From Candidatus Cloacimonadota bacterium (lineage in GTDB: Bacteria > Cloacimonadota > Cloacimonadia > Cloacimonadales > JAOZMQ01): a stretch of DNA of 32,510 bases. The stretch is from contig JAOZMQ010000002.1 of assembly GCA_029934195.1 (NCBI GenBank), positions 1-32,510 of the forward strand, in the 5' to 3' direction. The position numbers were made by a program, and so were the translations under genes. The notes under the pieces are model-generated. The model did no database searches and was not told the DNA's origin. It saw only the letters and a list, made by a program, of their open reading frames with translations. Positions 15,852 through 24,618 of this stretch are shown here, piece after piece. Position 1 is the stretch's first letter, and the number at the start of each line of letters is the position of its first letter.

Positions 15852-17597
15852 ATGAAAACTTTTAAAGAAGTTATTCCTTTTCTAAAAAGAAATATATATT
15901 TAATAATTATTGGAATTTTATTGATTATTATTGTTGATTTAGTACAATTAGAAGTACCAAGAATAATTCAAGAAGCAATTGATGGTCTTTCAAATGATGG
16001 ATTTACAAAAAATAATTTAAAAAATTCAGCATTGTTAATTTTAGGATTAACAGTTTTTATGACCACTTTACGTTTTTTTTGGAGATTAACACTATTAGGA
16101 TCAGCATGGACAATCGATAGAGATTTAAGAAAAAAATATTACAATCATTTGATGTATCTTTCTTCAAATTTTTTTAATAAACAAAAGACTGGCGATCTCA
16201 TGGCTTATGCTACAAACGATATGAATGCTATCAGAATGTTGATTGGTTTTGGGTTTGTAACCGGAGTTGATATAATTTTTCTTTCAATTATGACTATAAG
16301 AAAAATGATTATAATTGATTCTAAATTGACTTTATTTGCAATTATACCGCTTCCATTATTATCTTTAATTATAATGATTCTTGGAAAAAGAATTCATAAG
16401 AAATTTAATAAAGTACAAAAAACATTTTCAAATCTTTCTGGAATTGTTCAAGAAAGTATTTCTGGAATAAGAGTTGTTAAAGCATTTGTTCAAGAAGAAA
16501 AAGAATTAGAAAAAGTATCATCTTCTGCATATGATTATGTTAAAGAAAATATTGATTTAGTAAAAATTAATGCTATTTTTCACCCATCATTTATGTTAAT
16601 TATCGGTTTTAGTATGCTCATTGTTCTTGTATATGGGGGAGAAGCGACCATTGTTGGAAAAATTACAATGGGACAATTTATTGCTTTTTTTCAATATCTT
16701 GGAATGTTTATTTGGCCAATGATTGCAATTGGTTGGGTGGTAAATTTATATCAAAGAGGAACAGTTTCTTTAAAAAGATTGAATAAAATATTTGCAATAA
16801 AATCTGAAATAAATGATGATAATGCTGATTTTTCTCTAACAAAAATAAATGGAAAAATTAATATTAAAAATTTAAAATTTAAATATAAAGAAGATTCTCC
16901 AAATATCTTTAATGGAATTAATCTTGAAATAAAAGAAAATGAAACTCTGGCAATTGTTGGTAAAACCGGTTGTGGAAAAAGTACAATCATTGATTTATTA
17001 ACAAGAGTTTACAATCCTCCTAAAAATTCAATTTTCCTTGATGATAAAGATATTTATGATTTTCCATTACAAATTTTGCGAGAAAATCTTGTTATGGTTC
17101 CACAAGATATTTTTCTTTTTTCAGATACTATTGCAGGAAATATTAGTTTAGGTTATCCAAATGCTGATAGAAAATTAATAGAAGATGTTGCAAAAAAAGC
17201 AGAAGTTTATGAAGATATAATGGAATTTGAAAATGGTTTTGATACTATAATTGGTGAAAGAGGAGTTACGCTTTCAGGTGGACAAAAACAAAGAATTGCA
17301 ATTGCAAGAGCTTTTTTAAAAAATCCTAAAATCTTAATTTTAGATGATTCTTTATCAGCAATTGATACAAAGACAGAGACGAGAATATTAAAAAATCTTA
17401 TTGATTTAAGAGAAAATAAAACAACAATAATTATTGCTCATAGAATTTCTTCAATACAACATGCAAATAATATTATAGTTATTGGTGATGGAAAAATTAT
17501 TGAAAAAGGGAACCATACAGATTTATTAGAATTAAATGGAATTTATAGAGATTTATTTGAGAAACAACAAATTGAAGAGAAAATAAAGGAAATATAA
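15852..17597 (+). CDS. ABC exporter half-transporter with degenerate Walker B (BmrC/TM287-like)
   Basis: A 581-residue fused permease/ATPase of the type IV (MsbA-like) exporter fold: six membrane helices in about 1-310, then the ATPase domain. Walker A is GKTGCGKST (Lys376), the signature LSGGQ at 474-478 is canonical, and the H-loop is AHRIS. Walker B reads ILILDDSLSAID, with Asp499 where the catalytic Glu normally sits. This is the pattern of the TM287/BmrC subunit in heterodimeric exporters. The stop overlaps the next start (TAATG), so both halves are made from one message. Substrate unknown: family members export drugs, lipids or peptides. Confidence 0.93.
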   Translation: MKTFKEVIPFLKRNIYLIIIGILLIIIVDLVQLEVPRIIQEAIDGLSNDGFTKNNLKNSALLILGLTVFMTTLRFFWRLTLLGSAWTIDRDLRKKYYNHLMYLSSNFFNKQKTGDLMAYATNDMNAIRMLIGFGFVTGVDIIFLSIMTIRKMIIIDSKLTLFAIIPLPLLSLIIMILGKRIHKKFNKVQKTFSNLSGIVQESISGIRVVKAFVQEEKELEKVSSSAYDYVKENIDLVKINAIFHPSFMLIIGFSMLIVLVYGGEATIVGKITMGQFIAFFQYLGMFIWPMIAIGWVVNLYQRGTVSLKRLNKIFAIKSEINDDNADFSLTKINGKINIKNLKFKYKEDSPNIFNGINLEIKENETLAIVGKTGCGKSTIIDLLTRVYNPPKNSIFLDDKDIYDFPLQILRENLVMVPQDIFLFSDTIAGNISLGYPNADRKLIEDVAKKAEVYEDIMEFENGFDTIIGERGVTLSGGQKQRIAIARAFLKNPKILILDDSLSAIDTKTETRILKNLIDLRENKTTIIIAHRISSIQHANNIIVIGDGKIIEKGNHTDLLELNGIYRDLFEKQQIEEKIKEI

Positions 17598-19714
17598 TGC
17601 ATCAAAATTTATCGAGTGTAGAAGATAAAGCTAATGGAAAAATATTAGATTTCGAATTAATGAAAAGATTGGTTAAATATCTAAAACCATATATTAAATA
17701 TGTAATTATATCATTTTTATTATTATTATTAGTTTCAGGTACAGTTTTAATAAGACCTTTTATTTCAAAATATACAGTTGATAATTTTATTGTTTCTGAT
17801 AAAAATGCTATTAGATTTAATGATAAAGAGAAATTTGAAAATTTTATTAAAAATCACAAAGAAATAAATTTTACTAAATATGAAATGGAAAATAAATACT
17901 ATCTTATTTTTTCAAATAGTAAAATGAGAATGATAAAAAAAAGTACTTTAAATGAAGTACTTGAAGTAAATAAATTTTTCAATAAGATACAGTTAATTAA
18001 AAAGAATAACACTAATCTTGAAATTTTAAAAGATTTATTATATGAAGAATTATCTGATGAATTAATTCTATTAGAACAAAAAAATCTTGAAAAATGGAGA
18101 AAAGAAGGAATTTTATCTGTCAAAGAGATTAAAATTCTCAGAAAAAACGATATTTTCAATCTAAAAATATTTGGATTAATATTTTTTGGATTAATTTTTA
18201 TAGAATTTATAGCAACTTATTTCCAAATTTACTTTATAAATTATGCTTCACAACATGCAATGTTTGATTTAAGAAAGGATATTTTTAGTCATGTTTCCAA
18301 AATGCCGCTATCTTTTTTTGATAAAAATCCAGTAGGAAAACTTGTTACAAGAATTACAAATGATGTTAGAACTCTTGATGAAATGTTGAGCAATGGTTTA
18401 ATTTCTTTAATACAACAATTCTTTATTTTATTTGGAATAATTATAGTTTTGCTTATTGTAAATTGGAGACTTGCTTTGGTAGCATTTTCTGTTCTTCCAT
18501 TTGTAACACTTTTATTTGTTCTTTTTATTAAAAAAACTCGAATAATTTATCGTGAAGTAAGAAAACGTGTTGCAAAAATAAATACTGCATTTTCAGAAGA
18601 TATTTCAGGTGTAAAAATCATTCAATTATTTAATCAAATTGAACGTAAAACAAAAAAATTCTCTGAAATAAATAGAGATTATTACAAAACTTCTTTGAAA
18701 CAATTAAGATTATTTGCTTTTTTTAGACCGCTAATTAATTCAACACGTCGAATTGGAGGTGCTTTAATTTTGTGGTACGGAGGAGGTCAAATACTTGAGA
18801 ATGTAATGTCATTTGGAACTTTTATATTCTTTACAAGTAATCTTGATATGTTTTTTGAACCTATAAATAGATTAAGTGAACAATTTAATATTTTGCAAGC
18901 AGCAATGTCCGGTATTGAAAGAATTTTTAATCTTACTGATAAAAAACCGGAAGATTATCGAAAAGAGAAAATCGGAAATACTAAAATAAAAGGTGAAATT
19001 GAATTTAAAAATCTTACAATGAGATATAATAAAAATGGAGATATTTTAAAGAATGTATCATTTAAAATTAAAGCAGGAGAAAAAGTTGCTTTGGTTGGTC
19101 ATACAGGATCTGGTAAAACTTCTATTATTAGTTTATTGGCTGGAATGTATTCTTTTCAGAAAGGAAGTATTAAGATTGATGGAAAAGAGTTAAAAGATTA
19201 TTCTTTGGAAAATATTAGAAGAAGTATTGGAATTGTTCAACAGGATGTTTTTTTATTTTCCGGAACTATTAAAGATAATATTGTTTTATCTAACAAAAAT
19301 ATTTCTGATGATGAAATGAAGAAAGTTGCCAAATATGTAAATGTTGATAAATTTATTGATAAACTACCGGAAAAATATTTAGAACCGGTTATGGAAAGAG
19401 GTGCAACATTTTCTGTAGGACAAAGACAATTAATAGCTTTTGCGAGAGTTTTAGCATATAACCCTTCAATTTTTGTTTTAGATGAAGCAACCTCCAATAT
19501 TGACACTGATACCGAATTATTGATTCAAGATGCTTTACAAAAACTTATGGAAAATAGAACTTCAATAATTATTGCCCATAGATTATCTACAATTCAACAT
19601 GTTGATAGAATAATTGTACTTCATAAAGGAGAAATAAAAGAAATTGGAACACATCAAGAACTTCTTAAAAATAAAGGTTTATATTATGACCTTTACAGAT
19701 TACAATACACATAA
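17597..19714 (+). CDS. ABC exporter half-transporter with extracytoplasmic insertion (BmrD/TM288-like)
   Basis: This is the 705-residue partner of the preceding protein. It has an intact catalytic Glu630 (IFVLDEATSNID) and Walker A GHTGSGKT (Lys507). Its signature, FSVGQ at 605-609, is degenerate compared with LSGGQ. Thus the dimer has one normal site (this Walker A/B with the partner LSGGQ) and one impaired site. Between the first and second membrane helices there is an insertion of about 110 residues (roughly 75-185), charged and helical, likely on the far side of the membrane. BmrD of Bacillus has an extracellular domain at a comparable place. AAGGA lies upstream of the ATG, which overlaps the previous stop by one base. 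Confidence 0.93.
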   Translation: MHQNLSSVEDKANGKILDFELMKRLVKYLKPYIKYVIISFLLLLLVSGTVLIRPFISKYTVDNFIVSDKNAIRFNDKEKFENFIKNHKEINFTKYEMENKYYLIFSNSKMRMIKKSTLNEVLEVNKFFNKIQLIKKNNTNLEILKDLLYEELSDELILLEQKNLEKWRKEGILSVKEIKILRKNDIFNLKIFGLIFFGLIFIEFIATYFQIYFINYASQHAMFDLRKDIFSHVSKMPLSFFDKNPVGKLVTRITNDVRTLDEMLSNGLISLIQQFFILFGIIIVLLIVNWRLALVAFSVLPFVTLLFVLFIKKTRIIYREVRKRVAKINTAFSEDISGVKIIQLFNQIERKTKKFSEINRDYYKTSLKQLRLFAFFRPLINSTRRIGGALILWYGGGQILENVMSFGTFIFFTSNLDMFFEPINRLSEQFNILQAAMSGIERIFNLTDKKPEDYRKEKIGNTKIKGEIEFKNLTMRYNKNGDILKNVSFKIKAGEKVALVGHTGSGKTSIISLLAGMYSFQKGSIKIDGKELKDYSLENIRRSIGIVQQDVFLFSGTIKDNIVLSNKNISDDEMKKVAKYVNVDKFIDKLPEKYLEPVMERGATFSVGQRQLIAFARVLAYNPSIFVLDEATSNIDTDTELLIQDALQKLMENRTSIIIAHRLSTIQHVDRIIVLHKGEIKEIGTHQELLKNKGLYYDLYRLQYT

Positions 19715-19720
19715 AGAATT

Positions 19721-20977
19721 ATGAAAAAAATATTTATTTTCTTGGTAATTTTCATTGTTGTAATCAGTTGTGGAAAAAAAAATGAGATAAAAAATGCTTC
19801 ATTTGATGATTCAACAAAAGTTGATGCTATAGATTCTTTAATTGATTCTATCATCACGAAAAAATTAGAATTGAATCAGCCGATTATGTTAGATGAAATT
19901 GTAATGAATGATAGTGTTAATAGTAAAAAGTTATCCAAAACAAATAATATTTCCAAAGATTATGTAAAAGGTCTTTATTTAAGTGCTTATACTATTGTTT
20001 CAAAAAGATCCAAAACTATCATTGATAGTGCGTATTTAGCAGGAATAAATACAATAATTTTTGATTTGAAAAATATGAATGGTGATGTTTTTATTGATCT
20101 TCCGGATTCATTGGATTTTCTTAATCATAATGAAATCAGAATTGTCGATATTGATAAAATTGTTAAAAAAATTCATAGTTACGATATGAAAGCAGTTGCA
20201 AGAATTGTAATGTTTCATGATCAATATATTGCTGGAAATGATTTTGATATGCGTCCTCAAAATATAAATGGTGGTGTTTGGGTTGAAAGTAAAAGGAAAA
20301 AACCTTCTTGGTTAGATTCATCAAATCCATTTGTACAAAATGATTTATTGAAAATTATTAAACTTGTTGCTGAAACTTCTATAGATGAAATTCAAATGGA
20401 TTATGTACGATTTCCAACACAAGGAAATTTAAGTGAAGCTCAGTTTTATTTTCAAAAACAAGATGAAATAAATTCTTATAATGACTCTTTATATATTAAA
20501 CGAAATAAATATGATGTAATAAAAGAGTTTGTAAAGAGAGCTCATAATATTTGTAGTAAATATCAAGTAAAATTAACTGCAGATGTTTTTGCAATAGTTG
20601 CTTGGCAAAGAAAAATTGATTATAAAAATACGGGTCAAAAGCTTGAATTGATGACAGATTATCTTGATATGATTCATCCTATGATTTATCCATCACATTT
20701 TGTATCAAATTTCAATCATCGAGATAATGTGGAAAATGAGCCATATCAAATTTTGTATCAAGGAACAAAATTGACAGTGAAACATTCAAATAAAAAATGT
20801 AAAGTGGTTCCATATATTCAGGCTTTCAATTGGAAATCTAATTATAAAAAAGAATATTTATTTGCTCAAATTGATGCAATAAAAAATTCTGGTGGTGATG
20901 GATATATTTTATGGAATGCTCAAAATAGATATTTAGAAACTTTAAGTTGGATTATTGAGAAAAAAAAAGGGGATTAA
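19721..20977 (+). CDS. Putative glycoside hydrolase lipoprotein (DUF4015 family)
   Basis: This is a 418-residue predicted lipoprotein with the signal ending VISC (Cys17). A low-complexity linker follows, then from about residue 85 a TIM-barrel-like domain of the DUF4015 putative glycosyl hydrolase family. Landmarks are KGLYLSAYT at the start, INTIIFDLKN, KAVARIVMFHD, IDEIQMDYVRFPTQG (acidic residues probably catalytic), KLTADVFAI, MIHPMIYPSH and GGDGYILWNAQNRY at the end. The family's biochemical substrate is not established. The start lies six bases after the ABC gene stop, so it is probably part of the same operon. Its stop codon is embedded in the purE terminator hairpin. Confidence 0.85.
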   Translation: MKKIFIFLVIFIVVISCGKKNEIKNASFDDSTKVDAIDSLIDSIITKKLELNQPIMLDEIVMNDSVNSKKLSKTNNISKDYVKGLYLSAYTIVSKRSKTIIDSAYLAGINTIIFDLKNMNGDVFIDLPDSLDFLNHNEIRIVDIDKIVKKIHSYDMKAVARIVMFHDQYIAGNDFDMRPQNINGGVWVESKRKKPSWLDSSNPFVQNDLLKIIKLVAETSIDEIQMDYVRFPTQGNLSEAQFYFQKQDEINSYNDSLYIKRNKYDVIKEFVKRAHNICSKYQVKLTADVFAIVAWQRKIDYKNTGQKLELMTDYLDMIHPMIYPSHFVSNFNHRDNVENEPYQILYQGTKLTVKHSNKKCKVVPYIQAFNWKSNYKKEYLFAQIDAIKNSGGDGYILWNAQNRYLETLSWIIEKKKGD

Positions 20978-20982
20978 TCCCC
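20961..20982 (-). terminator. Intrinsic terminator of purE
   Basis: GGGGATTAATCCCC (20969-20982) is a perfect palindrome able to form a 5-bp stem with a TTAA loop. On the minus strand it is followed directly by eight T, the classic terminator form. It lies just beyond the purE stop codon. On the plus strand it is followed by TAAAAATT, so it should terminate the opposing message less well. It contains the TAA stop of the hydrolase gene (20975-20977). Confidence 0.8.
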
Positions 20983-20988
20983 TAAAAA

Positions 20989-21438
20989 TTATTTTGCTAA
21001 ATCAGCTTTATATTGTTTAAATTTTGTTGCGACCTTACTATTTGATAAACCAATTATTTGAGCTGCAAGAAGTGCTGAATTTTTTGCTCCATCAATAGCA
21101 ACTGTTGCTACTGGAACACCTGTTGGCATTTGTACAATTGATAGAAGAGCATCTTCTCCAGATAAATTTGGTCCTTTCAAAGGAACACCAATTACAGGTA
21201 AAACTGTGTGTGAAGCGAGAACTCCAGGTAAATGTGCAGCCATTCCGGCAGCTGCAATAATAACTTTAATACCATCTTTTTCCGCATCTTTTGCTAATTT
21301 TGCAGTTTGTATTGGTTTTCTATGCGCAGATGAAATATAGAAATCGTATTCAATTTCCATTAATTCCAAAAACTCTTTAATTTTTTCTCCATGAATAATA
21401 TCTGACTTACTTCCAAGTATAACTCTTACTAAAGGCAT
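20989..21438 (-). CDS. purE: N5-carboxyaminoimidazole ribonucleotide mutase (PurE, class I)
   Basis: PurE interconverts N5-CAIR and CAIR in purine synthesis. The 149-residue protein has all class I motifs: GSKSD (9-13), SSAHRKP (36-42), AAAGMAAHLPGVLA (62-75), PVIGVPLKG (81-89) and MPTGVPVATVAI. Length is near the usual 160. GGAG precedes the ATG. It follows the HTH-EIIA gene with a 51-base gap and has its own terminator. purK and other pur genes are absent from the window, so this is a detached purine gene. Confidence 0.97.
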   Translation of the reverse strand: MPLVRVILGSKSDIIHGEKIKEFLELMEIEYDFYISSAHRKPIQTAKLAKDAEKDGIKVIIAAAGMAAHLPGVLASHTVLPVIGVPLKGPNLSGEDALLSIVQMPTGVPVATVAIDGAKNSALLAAQIIGLSNSKVATKFKQYKADLAK

Positions 21439-21489
21439 TTTTTCTCCATTTTGGGATAATTTTGTCTAATAAACCCAATTTGATTTTTT

Positions 21490-22152
21490 TTAATAATTTC
21501 TTGTTAAAATTTCTGAAATTTCTTCTTGTGTAGTTGCATTTCTTAAATCATTTAAATTTTTTTTATTCATTAATAATTTTGATAGGTAAGATAATGAGAA
21601 TAAATGTTGTTTGTCATTATGAAGTAATAACATAAAAAACAAAGTAATAGGTTGGTTATCAGGTGAATCAAATTCAACAGGTTCAATTGTTTTTCCAAAA
21701 AGAATAGCAGGTTTTTTAATTTTTGATGGATGCATGTGTCGAGGATGTAAAAAAACAACACCATTACCAACAGCAGTTGAAATTAATTCTTCTCGTGCAA
21801 TAATTACTTCATATAACCAGCGATGGTCACGCACAATTTTTAATGATTTTGCAAATTTAGACAATCTTGCAATTGCTTCATATTTGTTTTCAGCTTCAAT
21901 ATCAAAAGTAACATAAGAAGGGTCAAAATAATCATTAAAACGACAAATGGTTCTTTTTAATGCAAACTGTTCTTCTTCATGTGAATTGAGATTTTCTATC
22001 CATTCATCAATTTCATTTTTATCTATTTTTTTTGTTCTTCCACTGGTCACTAAATTCAGTATTCCAGAATTGAGCATTTCTTCAAGAACCTTTTTGTTAA
22101 TCTTCAAATAGGTAATTGCTTCTTTTTTAGTTATCAGCTTTTTCTTTTCCAT
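21490..22152 (-). CDS. Helix-turn-helix plus PTS EIIA-type (PtsN-like) regulatory fusion protein
   Basis: This 220-residue protein joins an N-terminal excisionase/MerR-like helix-turn-helix (about 6-55; LITKKEAITYLKINKKVLEEMLNSG) to a PTS EIIA type-2 (fructose/nitrogen) domain (about 70-215). The presumed phosphoacceptor is His136 in GVVFLHPRHM, the counterpart of the family GxAxPH. No EI, HPr or EIIB/C genes are nearby, so a sensory rather than transport role is likely; that is inference. AGAGGT lies upstream of the ATG. A candidate promoter is visible at 22181-22209. It is probably co-transcribed with purE, 51 bases downstream. Confidence 0.87.
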   Translation of the reverse strand: MEKKKLITKKEAITYLKINKKVLEEMLNSGILNLVTSGRTKKIDKNEIDEWIENLNSHEEEQFALKRTICRFNDYFDPSYVTFDIEAENKYEAIARLSKFAKSLKIVRDHRWLYEVIIAREELISTAVGNGVVFLHPRHMHPSKIKKPAILFGKTIEPVEFDSPDNQPITLFFMLLLHNDKQHLFSLSYLSKLLMNKKNLNDLRNATTQEEISEILTRNY

Positions 22153-22180
22153 CTTAATTAACCTCTTTTGTTTTTTTTAT

Positions 22181-22209
22181 ATTTTGTGATTTAAAGGATT
22201 TTTTGTCAA
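22181..22209 (-). promoter_or_regulatory. Candidate sigma70-type promoter of the HTH-EIIA/purE pair
   Basis: On the minus strand TTGACA (22204-22209) is separated by 17 bases from CAAAAT (22181-22186), a -10 with 4 of 6 matches. The start codon is about 30 bases further on. The mirror-image CTTGACA at 22226-22232 on the plus strand faces the divergent lipoprotein gene, making a 7-bp inverted repeat (22204-22210 with 22226-22232). Confidence 0.45.
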
Positions 22210-22261
22210 GTATAAGAAGTAATTTCTTGACAGTATATAAGTATAAAATAGTTGCACATAT

Positions 22262-22768
22262 ATGAAAAAGCAAATTTTTATATTATATTGGATTGTTTTT
22301 AGTGTTATTGGTTGTACATATTCTGTTTATATGTCATCGTTTCCTCATTTAAAAACCATTAGGATAATGACTTTTGATAATGAAACTTTAGAGTATGGAA
22401 TTGAAGAAGAATTGCATAATGATTTAGTAAATAGATTTCAAAAAGGAAATTTATTGAAAAATGTAGAGTTATCGCCTGATTGTCAATTGGAAGGAACTAT
22501 AATTTCATATAAAAAGGAAATCAAAGATTATAACTCAGGTATTATTGATTATGAATTAGTAGTAAAATTTAGTGTAATATTGACAGATTTAGTAAAAAAT
22601 AAAGAAATTTTAAAAAAGGAAAATATCCAAATTAAAAAAATATTTTTGAGTGAATCTTCTGAAAATTCAGAATCATCAACTGCTGTATTAACAGAAGATG
22701 AAGCATTGAAAGAAATTTTTGAAGATTTATATAAAAAAATTATGGAAGAATCATTTGAATCTTGGTAG
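22262..22768 (+). CDS. lptE: LptE-like LPS-assembly lipoprotein
   Basis: This 168-residue lipoprotein has its lipidation site at Cys18 (SVIGC), followed by TYSVY, the counterpart of the GYxF start of mature LptE. The next part, HLKTIRIMTFDNETLEYGIEEELHNDLVNRF, matches the family pattern of a strand, 'N.T..yGiE' and a helix. LEGTIISYKKEI and YELVVKFSVIL follow. LptE plugs the LptD barrel for lipopolysaccharide insertion, which fits lpxK in the same window. It has an unusually acidic C-terminal region. No clear ribosome binding site is seen before the ATG. It starts the long plus-strand operon; lptD is not in the window. Assignment is by pattern, as LptE sequences diverge widely. Confidence 0.78.
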   Translation: MKKQIFILYWIVFSVIGCTYSVYMSSFPHLKTIRIMTFDNETLEYGIEEELHNDLVNRFQKGNLLKNVELSPDCQLEGTIISYKKEIKDYNSGIIDYELVVKFSVILTDLVKNKEILKKENIQIKKIFLSESSENSESSTAVLTEDEALKEIFEDLYKKIMEESFESW

Positions 22769-22774
22769 AAAATT

Positions 22775-23542
22775 ATGAAAAAAGAAATAAGAATTAATAA
22801 GTATTTAGCTCAATGTAATCTTGGTTCAAGAAGAAAAGTTGAAGAATTTATTACAAATGGAGTTATTTATGTTAATGGAAAAATTTGTAAAGATCTCTCT
22901 TGCAAAATTGACCCTGAAAATGATGAAGTAAAATATAAGAATAAAATTATTAGCAATGAAGAAGAAAAATTCTATTTGATGTTGAATAAACCAAAAGGAT
23001 ATTTGGTTACTGCCAAAGATGATTTTTCAAGGAAAACCGTTTTTGAATTATTACCGGATTTTGGAGTTAGATTATTTTCAATTGGTAGGTTAGATTACCA
23101 AACGGAAGGATTGTTATTGTTAACAAATGATGGTGATTTTGCTAATAAGATTATTCATCCGAAATATAAATTACCAAAAGTTTATAAAGTGACAATTAAA
23201 GGTAAAATTTCTGAAGAAAATATTATTAAATTACAAAAAGGTGTGAAGATTGAAGGGAAGATGACTCAACCTGCAAAAGTTTTTATTAAAAAGGAAAATC
23301 AAGGTTCTACTGTTTTGAGAATGACAATATTTGAAGGAATGAAACGGCAAATCAGGTATATGATAAAAGCTGTTGGTAGTGAAGTTTTAGATTTGAAAAG
23401 ATTGCAAATCGGAAACGTTCGTCTAACAAAATTGCCTGTTGGAATGTGGAGACAATTAAAACCGTCAGAAATCATTTCTTTAAGAAATTTTAAACCAAAA
23501 CATACAGTATTATCTGATAGATTTAAAAAAGAGGAAAAATGA
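22775..23542 (+). CDS. rluB: 23S rRNA pseudouridine synthase (RluB/RsuA family)
   Basis: This 255-residue enzyme isomerises a uridine in ribosomal RNA. An S4 RNA-binding domain (1-60; RINKYLAQCNLGSRRKVEEFI) precedes the RsuA-type catalytic domain. The catalytic Asp107 lies in GRLDYQTEGLLLLTNDGD, and the downstream motif EGMKRQIRYM is conserved. The exact target (2605 in 23S, or 16S 516) cannot be fixed from sequence alone, but the RluB/E/F-type layout favours 23S. The stop overlaps the ychF start (ATGA). Confidence 0.93.
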   Translation: MKKEIRINKYLAQCNLGSRRKVEEFITNGVIYVNGKICKDLSCKIDPENDEVKYKNKIISNEEEKFYLMLNKPKGYLVTAKDDFSRKTVFELLPDFGVRLFSIGRLDYQTEGLLLLTNDGDFANKIIHPKYKLPKVYKVTIKGKISEENIIKLQKGVKIEGKMTQPAKVFIKKENQGSTVLRMTIFEGMKRQIRYMIKAVGSEVLDLKRLQIGNVRLTKLPVGMWRQLKPSEIISLRNFKPKHTVLSDRFKKEEK

Positions 23543-24618
23543 AAATTGGATTAATTGGATTACAAAATTCAGGAAAAACAACAATATTTAACGCTTTGAC
23601 AAATTCTAATATTGAAGTGACTTCATATTCTTCAATGCAAAATGAAATGAATATGGCAGTTGTAGAAGTTTTAGATGAGAGAATAAATAAATTAACAGAA
23701 ATGTATAAACCCAAAAAAACAATTTTTGCACATATTGATTATGTTGATTTTGGAGGTTTTTCAGAAGGTGCTGCAAAATCAGGATTATTTTCTCCGGAAT
23801 TAATGGGAGTAATAAAAACTACAGATGCTTTGGCAGTTGTTGTTAGAAATTTTGACGATGAAATAATTTCTCAATCTCAAGGTAAACCTAATCCTCAAAA
23901 CGATATAGATCAAATAGATAGCGAACTTATTATCTCTGATTTAATTGTTGCTGAAAAAAGATTAGAAAAATTACTTCTTAGTTATAAAAGAGGAATAAAA
24001 ACAGCATCGCTTCAAATAGAAGAGAAAGCTTTGAGGAAAATAATTGATGCTCTAAATGAAACGATTCCAATCAGAGATATTGATCTTACAAGTGATGAAG
24101 AGAAGTCTGTTAGAGGTTTTCAGTTTTTAAGTCAGAAACCTATTATGATAATTGTAAATTCAAGTGAAGATAGCGTTAACACTCAAGCGGAATTGATTGA
24201 ATCTTTATCAAAAAACTATAGTGTTATAGAATTTGCCGGAAAATTTGAAATGGAATTAGTTAATCTTTCGGAAGAAGATAAAGAAATGTTTATGGAAGAT
24301 ATGGGAATTACAGAATCTGCCAAAGCAAGGCTCACAAAGTTTTCTTATGATTTATTAGGTTATTTGAGTTTTTTTACCGTTGGAACAGATGAAGTGCGAG
24401 CTTGGACAATTGTTAATGGAAATAATGCGGTTGAAGCTGCTGGTAAAATTCACAGCGATTTAGCACGTGGATTTATCAGAGCTGAATGTTTTTCTTACAA
24501 TGATTTAATGGTTTGTGGTTCAGAAAGAGTTTTACGGGAGAAGGGTCTTTTTAAATTAGAAGGTAAAGATTATAAAGTAAAAGATGGTGATATTTTGAAT
24601 ATTAGGTTTAATGTGTAA
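23539..24618 (+). CDS. ychF: YchF/OLA1-family ATPase
   Basis: This Obg-related P-loop ATPase is associated with the ribosome in other bacteria. The 359-residue protein has the G1 loop GLQNSGKTT (7-15), where most family members have GLPNVGKST, and NSSE (207-210). The latter is the YchF-specific change of the NKxD specificity motif that gives ATP preference. The C-terminal TGS domain (about 275-359) reads FFTVGTDEVRAWTI...GKIHSDLARGFIRAE. GAGGA lies upstream. It overlaps the preceding gene by four bases, and its stop overlaps ftsK (TAATG). Confidence 0.95.
   Translation: MKIGLIGLQNSGKTTIFNALTNSNIEVTSYSSMQNEMNMAVVEVLDERINKLTEMYKPKKTIFAHIDYVDFGGFSEGAAKSGLFSPELMGVIKTTDALAVVVRNFDDEIISQSQGKPNPQNDIDQIDSELIISDLIVAEKRLEKLLLSYKRGIKTASLQIEEKALRKIIDALNETIPIRDIDLTSDEEKSVRGFQFLSQKPIMIIVNSSEDSVNTQAELIESLSKNYSVIEFAGKFEMELVNLSEEDKEMFMEDMGITESAKARLTKFSYDLLGYLSFFTVGTDEVRAWTIVNGNNAVEAAGKIHSDLARGFIRAECFSYNDLMVCGSERVLREKGLFKLEGKDYKVKDGDILNIRFNV

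Noticed and set aside
21451..21478. TTGGG/CCCAA inverted repeat upstream of purE as a purine riboswitch or attenuator
   Set aside because: Only five base pairs with an 18-base loop, no conserved purine aptamer bases and no T-run.
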